A stretch of DNA of 64,000 nucleotides from Luscinia megarhynchos. Lineage: Eukaryota; Chordata; Aves; Passeriformes; Turdidae. The DNA lies in contig CM067570.1 of NCBI GenBank assembly GCA_034336665.1, positions 22,463,002-22,527,001 on the forward strand, read 5' to 3'. The position numbers and the translations under genes are program-made. Every line of letters begins with the position of its first letter. Position 1 is the stretch's first letter. Below the pieces are notes generated by a model, which was not told the DNA's origin, did not search any database, and saw only the letters and a list, made by a program, of their open reading frames with translations. Shown here piece by piece: positions 12,390 to 22,738 of this stretch.

Positions 12390-12473
12390 CTTTAGCTGGA
12401 GGAGCCACAATTTTTTTAGGCACAGCAGGAGATACTTTTTCTTTCGGGACAGGTTTCTTAGGAACTGCAGGCA
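12390..12473 (-). CDS. TTN: PEVK exon (PPAK type)
   Basis: Encodes VPAVPKKPVPKEKVSPA, then VPKKIVAPPAK. Donor AAAG|GTATGC. Confidence 0.88.
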
Positions 12474-12663
12474 CTTAAAAAAAGTATTTGTTTTAGAACA
12501 TTGGAAGTAAAAACTGGCACATGCATCATGTAAGAGAAATGTGTTGTTGAGAAATATCACAGATGGACACGTTTTGCTTACCAAAATGACAGCTGACAAA
12601 ACTGAGATAAATACATTGTTCTAAAGATTACAATAAATGACATTAAAGTGAGCTATATTTTAT

Positions 12664-12741
12664 CTTTTGCAGGGGGTGATTCTACTTTAGGAACATATGG
12701 CATTTTTTCTTCTGGAGCTGATTTTTTAGGTAATTCTGGCA
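12664..12741 (-). pseudogene. PEVK exon with lost splice donor
   Basis: The frame is open and well conserved: VPELPKKSAPEEKMPYV, then PKVESPPAK, with acceptor TATCTTTGAAG. The donor position reads AAAAG|ATAAAA instead of GT. No GT follows within the next 30 bases, so normal splicing out of this exon looks impossible. Confidence 0.7.
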
Positions 12742-12953
12742 CTTCAAAGATATTAATTATAATATAATTAACTTAAATAAGTTTTTTAAGAATAAGACTA
12801 CAGCACACCTAAAGACGAAACTGACACAAAAGATACACATTAACATAGATGAAGTACCAGTAAAACCAGATTAACTTAGCAATCAAACCCAAAATTTGAC
12901 ATAAACAAGATGCTTAAGATAGGAAGAAAAGAGCATTATTATTTTAAGTGTAC

Positions 12954-13031
12954 CTTTAGGTGTTGGAGCTTCCTCTCTTTTTGGAACAGCAACCTTTTTC
13001 TCTGGGGGAGCTTTCTTAGGAACCTCTGGCA
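12954..13031 (-). CDS. TTN: PEVK exon (PPAK-like)
   Basis: Encodes VPEVPKKAPPEKKVAVP, then KREEAPTPK. Donor AAAG|GTACAC. Confidence 0.87.
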
Positions 13032-13419
13032 CTTAAAAAACCATAAAATTTAAGGTAACTGAATTATAAATTTCAAAGATTTATCAGAGTATTGTAGATT
13101 TCATTAATCCATTTGTAAGAATATCAAGACACACCATATAACACATTCATACACTTAACATAGAAAGATATATCACAAGAGCAACATACATTGGATAAAA
13201 AACAAAATTAAATCAGTTGCTGAAAGACTATCAAATGCTTTAAGATTGATTTCTTAACTGAAGGATGAGCTGCTTGAATATATTACTAGGTTTTAAAAAA
13301 TCTCATGGATGTACAGAGAATTATACATAAAATATAAATTCTAACACAAACATGCTTACATACAGACTAACAGGAAAATAAAACTCAACAAGTAGTGTAC
13401 TTTCCATCAGTAAGTGCAT

Positions 13420-13497
13420 CTTTGGCATGCAGATCTTCTTTGGGAAAAGAAACATATACTTTTTCTTCAGGCACAGTTTTTCTAGGCCCTTCAAAAA
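13420..13497 (-). pseudogene. PEVK exon with lost splice donor
   Basis: By homology the exon encodes VFEGPRKTVPEEKVYVS, then FPKEDLHAK. Where its relatives have AAAG|GT this one has AAAG|ATGCAC. The nearest downstream GT (AAGTACAC, 13400-13399) would give 97 bases and break the frame. The sequence has also drifted (VFEG for VPEV). Probably skipped. Confidence 0.65.
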
Positions 13498-13684
13498 CTC
13501 CAAAGGTACTAAAATTCATCCAAGTAATCTTTCTAAGGCTTTTAAATGCCTTAGATGAGAACAGACATTCACATATAACACACAAAGATTACACTTACCA
13601 TATGTGTTGAGAACATAAGAGTGGTTAGAAAAAGGGGACAATAGCACAGAACTGGTTAAAGCCCACATTCAAAAGATGCTGTAC

Positions 13685-13762
13685 CTTTTGCTGGGGGAGC
13701 CACTTCCTTTTTAGCAACAGCAACTTTCTTTTCTGGAACAGGTTTCTTAGGCACTTCAGGCA
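13685..13762 (-). CDS. TTN: PEVK exon (PPAK type)
   Basis: Encodes VPEVPKKPVPEKKVAVA, then KKEVAPPAK. Donor AAAG|GTACAG. Confidence 0.88.
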
Positions 13763-14268
13763 CTTTGGAAAACATTGTTAAAGTAAGAGATCTTTAGTTT
13801 TTGAAAGACTAATCCAGATTTGAGTAATCTGAGATTGTTTTATGCAATGAGCACAAGGAGCTGAGACTGCAACCAACACAATACAATGTACAGCCTTTTG
13901 GACAAATGTGGACAATACAGGAAAGATGATACAGTGTAAAACTCCTACTGCACTAGTGCCTTTCATTTTGCTCTCTTGAAGTAAAACTACTACACTAACT
14001 TGCAAAAACCACACAACTTAAATAGAAAGAGAAGGGCCCAAGCTAAGACAAATTCAAGCTGTAAGCCAGGTTATAGCACAATTGAAAAACTGAAATAGTG
14101 CAACAGAGACAATGAGAAATCAAATAATGCATATAGAGATAGTGCAAAAACAAAGACACATAGAGAGCAAATTCCTAAATATATTCAAGAAAACATGAAA
14201 AATGGTACAAAGAAAGAAAATTTGTTTGGGCTTTCCTTCTTTCTTTTTTACTTGAGCAGTAGAAATAC
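13763..14268 (-). other. Intron
   Basis: About 505 bases. No feature was recognised. Confidence 0.6.
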
Positions 14269-14349
14269 CTTTAGCTGATGGAGCTTCTGTTTTAGGGACA
14301 GGAACAGGCTTTCTTTCTTCTGGAACACGCCTCTTTGGTATCTCAGGCA
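14269..14349 (-). CDS. TTN: PEVK exon (PPAK type)
   Basis: Encodes VPEIPKRRVPEERKPVP, then VPKTEAPSAK. Acceptor TATCTTTTAAAG, donor AAAG|GTATTT. Confidence 0.87.
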
Positions 14350-14696
14350 CTTTAAAAGATAGGTGGTGATCATTTAGGAGACAGTTAAAATAATTGGCAA
14401 GACACAGTAGGCTACTCTTAACAGGGTGTATAAACAAATACTGAACGTCCAAAACTATTCTGTTTTATCAAACAGATACAACAAACCCATCTCAAAAAAA
14501 GCTATTAAAGGAATAATTTAAAGCAGTCATGAAGAAGAATAAGATAGAAATAGAGTAAGGTTTGAAGCTTTGAGAGCTGAGCCATAGAGAAATTGAAAGA
14601 TCTCAGTTCTGGTATGCTATCCTTTGGTAAACAGTGTTACAGAGTTAACATGAATGTTCAGAAGAATGGAGCAGATACTGATGCAAAATTATTCAC

Positions 14697-14762
14697 CTTC
14701 AACATGAGAGATCTCCAGTTCTGTAGAAACTACTTCTTCCTCCTCTTCAATCTCCCTTTGTG
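14697..14762 (-). CDS. TTN: PEVK acidic exon, 22 codons
   Basis: Encodes AQREIEEEEEVVSTELEI, then SHVE, between acceptor CCCATTGTAG and donor GAAG|GTGAAT. Confidence 0.82.
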
Positions 14763-15024
14763 CTACAATGGGAATTTTAAAGATATTAATAGCTGGGATA
14801 GGAAATATCAATGTCCATAGTAAATCTGAAAAACTTTAAGAATAAAAGTGAATAAAATGTGTGTACAGTACATAATCATCACTGAAACGCGTATGTTAAT
14901 ATGTAAAAAAAATCCAGAAAATGAAAGCATGTGCAAATATCACAATTAATTTTGATTCAAATTAAAACAAACGAACAAACAAACAAACAAATATTTATTA
15001 GACTCCGGTCCTTAATCAAACTAC

Positions 15025-15087
15025 CTTCAATTGGGTAAACAGCTTCAAAGAATCTTTCTTCAACTGTTTTCTCATGCTCTGTTGGCT
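15025..15087 (-). CDS. TTN: PEVK acidic exon, 21 codons
   Basis: Encodes EPTEHEKTVEERFFEAV, then YPIE. Acceptor TTCTTTGAAG, donor GAAG|GTAGTT. Not PPAK type; rich in Glu and aromatic residues. Confidence 0.82.
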
Positions 15088-15325
15088 CTTCAAAGAAAAG
15101 CATTTAAACAACATTAAGATAAAATAGTCAAAATATTTCCATCTATTAAGCTAAATAAATCTAAAGCATAAACAATGGACAAAAAAAGCAAGGCATACTG
15201 AAAGACAAATGTACAATATGTCTAAATATGTAATTTGCCATACATAAAAATAGATCAAAAGAAAGTGTAGTAGGATTGATAGATTGTTTTGATTTGGGTA
15301 CATAGACTTTTGGGTTTGTACATAC

Positions 15326-15412
15326 CTGCAACATCATATGAATACTCTTCTTCTCTGTGGACAGAAACTGACATCTTTTCTTCTGAAACAGTCCACGTTT
15401 CTACTGTTGGTA
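15326..15412 (-). CDS. TTN: PEVK acidic exon (VPTVETW...HREEE)
   Basis: Encodes VPTVETWTVSEEKMSVS, then VHREEEYSYDVA. One of three related acidic exons with a Trp and VSxSxHREE (others at 10772 and 6998). Confidence 0.86.
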
Positions 15413-16032
15413 CTTTAAAGATAGGATTTTGTTTTAGTATTTCATATGCTAGATCCACATTAGTGGTAGTCAGCATGTGAGTTTTTATCAAATCTTTATC
15501 TTTATTGCACATTAAATCTTAGACATATTTAGACAGTCAGTATTCATATTCTAAAATACTGAACACAGAACAAGCACACAAGTGTAATATTTAGTATTTG
15601 TTAAAGACTAAAGACTAAAGACAGAGAGACACCTTTAACCCAAACATTTGAAACAAAATGCATGCACAGACCTTTGGAAATAGTACATGAGAAGAATTTT
15701 TAAAGGTGGTTCTTCAAAGATATTTTTGGGCATGGGGACACAATTATGCATATTATGTAAGGATAGATGAAGAAAAAGCTAAGTCACACTGCAGTGTAAC
15801 TGTAGGCTCTTTAAACAAGAACCAAAAGGCTATCCACAAATATGTTAAAAACAGACTTTATAAAAAACAAAAGCATGGTAGACATACTAATTAAACACTG
15901 AGAGCAATCACAGCATGGCTACTACTATGGATCCAGATACACACACACAAGCCCACATATTCCAAAGATGCACAGAAACACATTGGGTGCTGAAAAAAAT
16001 GTAAACTGCAATTCAAAGATGCTGATCTGTAC
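15413..16032 (-). other. Intron with possible PEVK exon relic
   Basis: About 620 bases. Near 15777-15807 the minus strand has TTTAAAG|AGCCTACAGTTACA, like the start of an EPTV exon, but the frame closes soon after. Confidence 0.55.
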
Positions 16033-16101
16033 CTTCCTTTTTCATAACTTTTTCCTCAACGACCATGGGTGTAGGTTTTGGTGGCAGAACTTTCTTGGTA
16101 A
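16033..16101 (-). CDS. TTN: PEVK exon with displaced acceptor
   Basis: Encodes VTKKVLPPKPTPMVVEE, then KVMKKE. By comparison with its neighbours the exon should start AAG|TGCCAACAG, but the AAG is now AA; the next AG, six bases downstream (CCAACAG|TT), keeps the phase. The pyrimidine tract is weak. Confidence 0.72.
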
Positions 16102-16783
16102 CTGTTGGCATTAGAATTTTGTTACTCAGTCAAACATTTAGCAAAGAGATCAAATTAAGTCTACAGCTATCTCTTGGTGATGTTGAAAATACAATCAGCA
16201 AGACAAACAATCTAACTCAGCAGCTAAGTCAGGTTTCTTGGAATCACACAAAGCAGCATAAAGAATGTGTTTGTTTCTTCGTACTGCTGTGTTCTAAAGG
16301 CACTCAGGGCATTTAGCACACAGCTCATTTCCTGATATTTATTGGATTGCAGCTGACAGAATCCTGCTGCAGAATGGGAAATGCTACACAAAAGGAAGTA
16401 GCTAAGAGAATAAGGGCTCATCTTTATTTCAAAATGAAAGAATTAACCAAGGCTTCTTGGTAGATGGGTCAAAATGGAAATCTAAGCAAGATGGGGATTT
16501 AACATCTTCAGCTTAGAGTGAAACACACTATTTCACTCAGTGCAATTCTATACACACTTCCTTCCTTAAAGCATTGGTAGTTAATATTTGCATTTAGTAT
16601 TTCCCCCTAAAAAGCTTTCAATCTTTTTTAAAGAGTTCAGCAGGAGCTTTTATTAGATGTTTCAAAGACTGAAAAATTGATCAGACCATGTTAAATAAAG
16701 AGAAAGCATATGCAGATCAGCTAAGTAACAAAAGCCACAGCAGTCACAGAAAGATGACATTAAGATAACTAAACAGTATTTAC
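16102..16783 (-). other. Intron
   Basis: About 680 bases. No feature was recognised. Confidence 0.6.
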
Positions 16784-16861
16784 CCTCAGCCCTTTTGACT
16801 CTTTCTTCTGCAACCCTCTGAGTGGTTACCTCCACTTTTTCGTCAACAGGTTTCTTGACAA
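16784..16861 (-). CDS. TTN: PEVK exon
   Basis: Encodes VVKKPVDEKVEVTTQRVA, then EERVKRAE. Acceptor TACTTCCAG, donor GAGG|GTAAAT. Confidence 0.84.
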
Positions 16862-17397
16862 CTGGAAGTAATTCAGATAGATTTATTGTTTAAGTAATCT
16901 CACAAATTGTTTTCTGTATAGAAATCAGATAGAACTGACCATTTTTTTGTTTAGGATGTCATAAACCTTGTGCCACCTGTCCTCTGTTCAGTGCATTTTT
17001 TTCTGGTGGTGAACAGTGGTGGCAATAAGGCCCACCCTACCCTGAGAGATATGCAGTGATCTAAGTGGAAAAGACTTCCCAGAAGGGCAGCATTTAATTT
17101 CTTAAACATTACACCGGTGCTCAAGGCTAATATACAGGGAGAAGGAAGGATGACTGAAGCTCAGCTTGATTTTACCATCAATTCTTGTTTTGATTCAACC
17201 ACCTTTGCCGAGAGCTCACAAGTATGAGGTGGGAGAAGAGAAAGGGTTGCCACGACCCTTGCTCATTTCACTGTCCAAAACAAAGACAATTTTCTTCTTT
17301 CCGAGGAAATGTGAATAACCAGCACCATTCAGCTTGAAGGAGATGCATGAGAGATTTTAATCTGCATGTTCCTGTTAGTTTTGTGGGAAAGTCATAC
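16862..17397 (-). other. Intron
   Basis: About 535 bases. No feature was recognised. Confidence 0.6.
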
Positions 17398-17490
17398 CTT
17401 TTTGAACAGTTACTTCCTTCTTTTCCTTCTTCTCAGCTATAATGGCTGGTGGTTTTCGCTCAGGCACGGGTTTCTTAGGAACTTCAGTCA
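17398..17490 (-). CDS. TTN: PEVK exon
   Basis: Encodes VTEVPKKPVPERKPPAI, then IAEKKEKKEVTVQK. Acceptor TTTTTTAAG, donor AAAG|GTATGA. Confidence 0.86.
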
Positions 17491-18129
17491 CTTAAAAAAA
17501 ACCAAAGCCATCACTTAATGATTAAAAAAAAATGTTGCCTAAAGGCTCTGTAGACAGAAAGGTATTAGTTATGTCATTATAATTTTATGAATTTTAAAAA
17601 CACACAGAGTTTTGGAGATCCAATGGTTGAAAAATGTTTTGCTTTTTCCAAGTTCCATGTTTTCTCATCAGAGCCAAATTTTGCTCCTAGAGGCATACAT
17701 GTTACTAATCCCCAACACAATTATAGCATGCAAGAAATTGCAAAATACAGCCATTAACATCAATCAATAAATGTGTGAAACATTTAAGTAAATAAAGTTC
17801 ATCTAGAGCACATGAAAATGATAGAACAAATATAAAAAAACCTAAAAATTACACATGTCCTTACTACCAGCTCATATTAGGTTTTTAAGACCTGCAAAGT
17901 TCATTGGCAATGAATTTCTAATGTACCAATTCCTATCTGCATCCATACCTTGTGATATCTTCTGTTATCATCAAGTGCCTTAAAAATTTTAAAATTTGTC
18001 AGCATATTATGGTTCTAGATACTTTAGCAAAAACAAAACCAAAAAACTCTTTGCTAGCTCAAACTGTTGGGGCCTTAGTAATAAATATGAGAAAAGAGAA
18101 GAAATAAAATGACATGATAATTCAAATAC
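17491..18129 (-). other. Intron
   Basis: About 640 bases. A splice-like 30-base segment near 17948-17977 has a good acceptor and donor, but stops in the expected phase (see rejected list). Confidence 0.6.
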
Positions 18130-18381
18130 CTTCTTCATGAATGATTCTTTTTTCTTCATAAGTCACTTCTCTTTTCTCATAAGCTTCTTCCCATTCCTCT
18201 TCCCCTTCATCATAGCCCTCTTCCTTGACATAATAATCCTGGTCTTCACCATAATCTTCTTCCCATTCTTCATAAATTTCCTTGGGTGCTTCATGTATTT
18301 TCTTCTCTTCATGTACCTCTTCTCTCCTTGCCATGGATGTTATCTTGACCTCTTTGGGTTTCTCTGGGAGCACCTCGGGAA
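18130..18381 (-). CDS. TTN: PEVK acidic exon (EEWEEDYGEDQDYY)
   Basis: 252 bases: VPEVLPEKPKEVKITSMARRE, EEWEEDYGEDQDYY, EEGYDEGEEEWEEAYEKRE, RIIHEE. It is the counterpart of the long acidic exon that follows the first PEVK exons in mammals (EEWEEDFEEGQEYY there), here without part of the mammalian insert. Confidence 0.9.
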
Positions 18382-18660
18382 CTAAAAATAAATAAATTGA
18401 TTATTCATATCATAGTCTGGAATTTGCAAGGCACATTGAATGTTCACATTTAGTGAAATTATTTCACCCTCACAGATGGTTTAAAGAAGGGACTATTTTT
18501 AAGCAGTCACAATCAGCTTTGATTTTAAATGTGTGTTTTAAACATAAAGTCAGTAATCAAACCATTGTGATAGATTCAAGTTATTTCAAAACAAAACACC
18601 TTGTTTCCACAAGGTAATTTTATTATTTTAAAAAGTTTTCAAACAAAGGAGAAAAGGTAC

Positions 18661-18738
18661 CTTTAGGTGGTGGGACTTCTTCAGGAGCTTTTTTAACCAC
18701 CTTTTGGGGGACTTTCTTTAATGGAACCTTTATCTCTG
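18661..18738 (-). CDS. TTN: PEVK exon
   Basis: Encodes AEIKVPLKKVPQKVVKK, then APEEVPPPK. Donor AAAG|GTACCT. Lys/Val-rich, with the VPPPK end typical of the family. Confidence 0.86.
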
Positions 18739-18874
18739 CTTAAAAATAATAGATTTAGAAAAAATATATTAAAAAACCTTAAGAACACCTAAAAAGCCAA
18801 ACAAACTAAAATCCAAAAACCAACAGTCATAAAGAAACATGAACATAGTATTCAAATACTGTAAGGACTTTTAC

Positions 18875-18931
18875 CTGGCTTTTTCTTCTCTGGAGGTGGA
18901 ACAAGAGGCAGAAGAATGGGAATAGGGGCAG
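18875..18931 (-). CDS. TTN: PEVK exon, APIPILLPLVPPP
   Basis: Encodes AAPIPILLPLVPPPEKKKP, the hydrophobic proline exon near the start of mammalian PEVK (PPIPLLLPTP there). Confidence 0.87.
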
Positions 18932-19792
18932 CTTGTAGGAAAAATGAAATATTTAGAACAAACTTTAAGTTTTATATTTCTTTTTAAATGAAGAAAAATC
19001 CTGGTTTGAGAAAATAGATTATAGGATTTTATTGCAGCTGCAGAATAAAAGCAAACATGTTGCTTATTCTGAGTTTACAGCAGCTGAATAAATATAATTT
19101 GAGTGGGAATCCCCAGTCTACCTTTATTTGAACCCTGAATATCCTCAGCTTTATTTTCATTGCTGCCATCACTCTCCTATCTTTGCTGATGGCAATTCAT
19201 TTAAATATCAAATCTTTCCCTTCCTGCTGCCACTGCAAGCATTTACCAAATTACCCTGGAAATAAACCCAAGAAGTTTAACCTGCTGACATTTAAAGTAA
19301 GTTACTGGGTGTAACAGAAAGCTACTGTTTGTAGTCTACAGTCCAAAATCAGAGCCTGGGGAGAGACCCTTGCCATAAACATGAAATCCAATGTATGGCT
19401 TTAAAAGAGTATTTTTTAAAAGGCAGTAACTTAGACAGCTTGTTTAAAAGATAATTTTTGTGGCAAAAAGAAGAGATGAAAATTAGGAAAAAAAAAATAT
19501 CAGAGAGGAAGACAGAAATAAAAGGAAGATCAAATGAAGAACAGACTGATAGGAAAATATGATGGAAAGGACTCTTTTAAAGATAATTAAATTAACTCCT
19601 ACCACTACCTGTGTAAAGTTTTCACCTTCCACACAACAAAGAAGCCTATCCAAGTCAAGAGTCTATCCAAGTCAAGTCTTGCTCACAGGGATAATTAATC
19701 AGATCTTATTGCTGAGCTAAGATTTTTCTCTGAGGTTCCCACTGGCCTTCTGGTTCAGTGCAGATACAGAACAAGCATGGTTTGTACCCTAC
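18932..19792 (-). other. Intron
   Basis: About 860 bases with a direct repeat of CTATCCAAGTCAAG near 19647-19675. No exon was recognised. Confidence 0.65.
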
Positions 19793-19840
19793 CTTCAGCT
19801 GGTTTTTGAGCTGGAACTGCAACTTTGGCATCAGGAACAT
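19793..19840 (-). CDS. TTN: PEVK exon, 16 codons
   Basis: Encodes DVPDAKVAVPAQKPAE between acceptor TTTTCTAG and donor GAAG|GTAGGG. Phase 1-1. Confidence 0.85.
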
Positions 19841-20478
19841 CTAGAAAATCAAAATGTTTAATTGACTTAATAAATACTACCAATAAAAAAAATTTCAATG
19901 TGCTCTCCTCAAGAATGCTTTAATCTTTTTGTAGCATAAAAGGATTGTAGCTTGCTCCTCAAGTATAAGCTAGCCAACCAATAGATTACTAATTGTATTA
20001 ACCTTTCAGTTCAGCCAGCTCTTACAATGCTATGTTTTATTTCTAAATAATTCTTGCAACATTTGGAATAGGCTGGCAAGAACATTCAAAAAAGGAGATC
20101 ATAAGGAGGTGATTTTTACCCATTTTGCCTCCTTGTTTGTTTTTTTTTTCAATTGCACAGAGAAGTGCAATTACTTGGTACATCTTCATTGTTCTATTCC
20201 TTAGCAATTCAGACAAAAATAAACTTCTGCATTTTAGAGAATGGGGAGAAAATAGGGTTAATGTCATTGATTATGGATTTATCCCAGTAGTCATTGCCAC
20301 TACTTATGAGAGTAATGTTTCATATGTCTGTGGATGAGGAATACTTTTTCAGGATGCACGTTATACTTACTCTAACCATGACAAAAAGGTTTGAAAATAA
20401 TAAAATAGCAGAATAATGCTTTAATTTTATGACAGAGTATAGACAAGATCTTGTGTCAGTCTTGCTTGAGGGCTTTAC
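19841..20478 (-). other. Intron
   Basis: About 640 bases with a T run on the plus strand near 20140-20149. No feature was recognised. Confidence 0.65.
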
Positions 20479-20505
20479 CTGGTGGCTTCAACTCCAGTTT
20501 GATTT
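20479..20505 (-). CDS. TTN: 27-base exon opening PEVK
   Basis: Encodes EIKLELKPP, the junction between the last Ig and PEVK in mammalian titin. Acceptor CCTTTGCAG, donor CCAG|GTAAAG. At nine codons it is easily missed by gene finders. Confidence 0.9.
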
Positions 20506-20621
20506 CTGCAAAGGAATATTAGATTTCTTTTTAGGACCATTGATTTTTTCCAGAATCGTATTTCAAACAAACAAATTTACACACGGCTATGGTCACAAAT
20601 TTGTTCAGAAGATTTGCTAAC

Positions 20622-20699
20622 CTTTGGTTACGAGATAAAGCTCTGCAGTGCTTCTTGCTTCTCCTCTTGGTTCAAGACGAGCAATTACAGAATACACAC
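20622..20699 (-). CDS. TTN: Last I-band proximal Ig, second exon
   Basis: Encodes VYSVIARLEPRGEARST, then AELYLVTK, completing the Ig begun at 21022. No F-strand Cys (VYSVIAR), as in the mammalian domain. Confidence 0.92.
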
Positions 20700-20812
20700 C
20701 TGCAGCAGCCAAAAATGTTCATATTTACATGCTTTCATCATTTAAAACCATACCAAAAAAACCACAAACAGATAAAAAATTGCACCAGCACAAATGTTTA
20801 ATGCATTTTTAC

Positions 20813-21022
20813 CTTCATCTTCTGCATTGACGTTGTGAATAGTCATATAATGACAGCGACCCTCACTTCTGAAGCTGTACTTGGGACTCTCTCTCAGTTC
20901 AGTGGGGCCTTTATACCATGTCACAATTGCATCATCAAAAGACACTTCACACTCGAAGGTTGCAGACTGGTGTTCACTCACAACGATGTTCTGTATGCTC
21001 TTGGTGAACTGAATCGGTTCCG
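20813..21022 (-). CDS. TTN: Last I-band proximal Ig, first exon
   Basis: AEPIQFTKSIQNIVVSEHQ, FECEVSFDDAIVTWYKG, CHYMTIHNVNAEDEG. This Ig is split over two exons; the donor GAAG|GTAAAA cuts it just before the F strand. Confidence 0.92.
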
Positions 21023-21580
21023 CTGTTTGTAGGAAGAAAAAATACACCAGCTGTTATGCACCACCATGGCATCTACTGCATCTGAATCCTTCTCACTGTT
21101 GTCATCAAAATAACTAAATTTTAATGAGATAATAGCCATAGATCTTGAAAATATAGAGTAAGAAAAAGGGATTCCATGTACTATGAAGCTTTATGCATAA
21201 GAATGAAGATGAGAAGATGTAAGAGTTCAACTATTTCAAGATTGCTGTGCAGATGCTTTTTGTAAGAGAAGCCATTAAGGAAACTAAAGATAGAGGATAA
21301 TTAAGAGAAGTCCAAGGAAAATATAAGAGTTCCAAAGAAAATAGAAGCTAGTACAACTCAGATTGCTTGTGGGCTACAGAACATTATTAATCATGGTTTA
21401 GTCAAGAATATTAAGTTACACAAGTATGTCACGTGTCGTTCAAAGACAAAATTTCTTATTTAGTCCATTTCCAAGTTTTGGAGTCTATCTTTCAGAAATC
21501 CTTTTTATTTTCATTTTTTTCTGCTAGAACTGCCAGAAACTGTCACTATTGTAAGAAAGAGATTCTATATCTTTACAAAC
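21023..21580 (-). other. Intron
   Basis: About 560 bases in the N2A region. No feature was recognised. Confidence 0.65.
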
Positions 21581-21841
21581 CTTCAATGGCCAGATCTGCT
21601 GTTGTTTCTAGACTGTCAAGCTTGCATGTGTACTGTCCCTCGTCTTCCGTTCTGACATCCTTGATGATGAGCTTGTGCACTTTGTCAGAGACTTGTGTTG
21701 AATATCTCCCTCCTATCTTAATGGGTCTCCCATTTCTATACCACTGAGACTTGGCATTTGGGATAGAGAACTGACAAGTCAGTGTGCATGTTTTTCCTTC
21801 CTTGAAAGTAGTGTCATGAAGATGCCGCTCAACTGCAGGTT
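21581..21841 (-). CDS. TTN: N2A-distal Ig exon
   Basis: EPAVERHLHDTTFKEGKT, LTCQFSIPNAKSQWYRNG, GQYTCKLDSLETTADLAIE. One Ig, phase 1-1. Confidence 0.92.
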
Positions 21842-21936
21842 CTATGAGCATGTTAAAACATATTTTAACAGAGATCAGAGAGTGGAATAAATAAAGTGTA
21901 AAATAATTCAAATATATACTTCATAAGTACACTTAC

Positions 21937-22204
21937 CAATCACAGTTAGCTTGGCACTGGCAATGTGTGGTCCACACACTATTCTGAAATTTCCTTGATC
22001 ACCAGGCTGGCAGTTCCTAATTCTCAGTATGTGGCGATCACCTTCAATTCTAATTTCGTATTTGTCATTGGAGTCCAGTTTCTGGGTTCCCTTGTACCAC
22101 GACAGTTTAATTTCTGGATAGTTAATCTTAATTTCACATTCAAAGACAGCATCCTCATCTGCTAAAACCGTCTGATTTTCAATGTCTTTGATCAGAGTAA
22201 TGGG
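21937..22204 (-). CDS. TTN: N2A Ig exon after unique sequence
   Basis: PITLIKDIENQTVLADED, VFECEIKINYPEIKLSWYK, GNFRIVCGPHIASAKLTVI. Phase 0 to 1. The F-strand has GNFRIVC, so its Cys is shifted relative to tandem Ig domains. Confidence 0.92.
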
Positions 22205-22286
22205 CTGGAAAATATTAGTTTAAATTAATTTCAAGTTCCCTGTTATAGATTTGAATATTTCATAAATCAGTCCAAAAATGTTTTAC

Positions 22287-22376
22287 CTCTGTTTGTGTCA
22301 GTCGCTGCTGAATAAAAGCTACAAGCTCATCGAACTCCTGATCTTCCCTTTGAGCTCTCTCTGTGAGCTCAATTTC
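22287..22376 (-). CDS. TTN: N2A helical linker exon
   Basis: Encodes EIELTERAQREDQEFDE, then LVAFIQQRLTQTE, a charged helix with phase 0 at both ends, so it can be skipped cleanly. Corresponds to the EIEEIERSERDE segment of mammalian N2A. Confidence 0.92.
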
Positions 22377-22738
22377 CTATAAAAATGCAGAATATACTCA
22401 AAGATTAAAGGATACTAAATGTCAAGATGTCACGTTTATCCAACACAGAATTCACCCCTACATCAAATTTTATGTAACTGTACTGTAACCAGTGTATCTT
22501 CCCATTCTAACAATTGCAGTCAAATCATGAAGACAGAACCTACTTAGCCAGAAGCCCCATTTATTCTTCTTGGATTTGAGCATGCAAGAAATTGAGAACT
22601 GCCAGTAAAAGATCTAAAGGGGAACGAGGAATTCCTGCACACATCATAACTTCAGAGCTTCAGAGTGTGGACACCACGTCTGTTCAAGGGAAACATATTA
22701 CTCTTAAGAGAGCCCATGCTGCAGTCACACTGTCTTAC

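Noticed and set aside
17948..17977. Splice-bounded 30-base segment (TTTTTAAG|GC ... CAAG|GTATGG)
   Set aside because: Both splice sites look good, but in phase 1 the segment reads GC ACT TGA, a stop. It encodes nothing PEVK-like.
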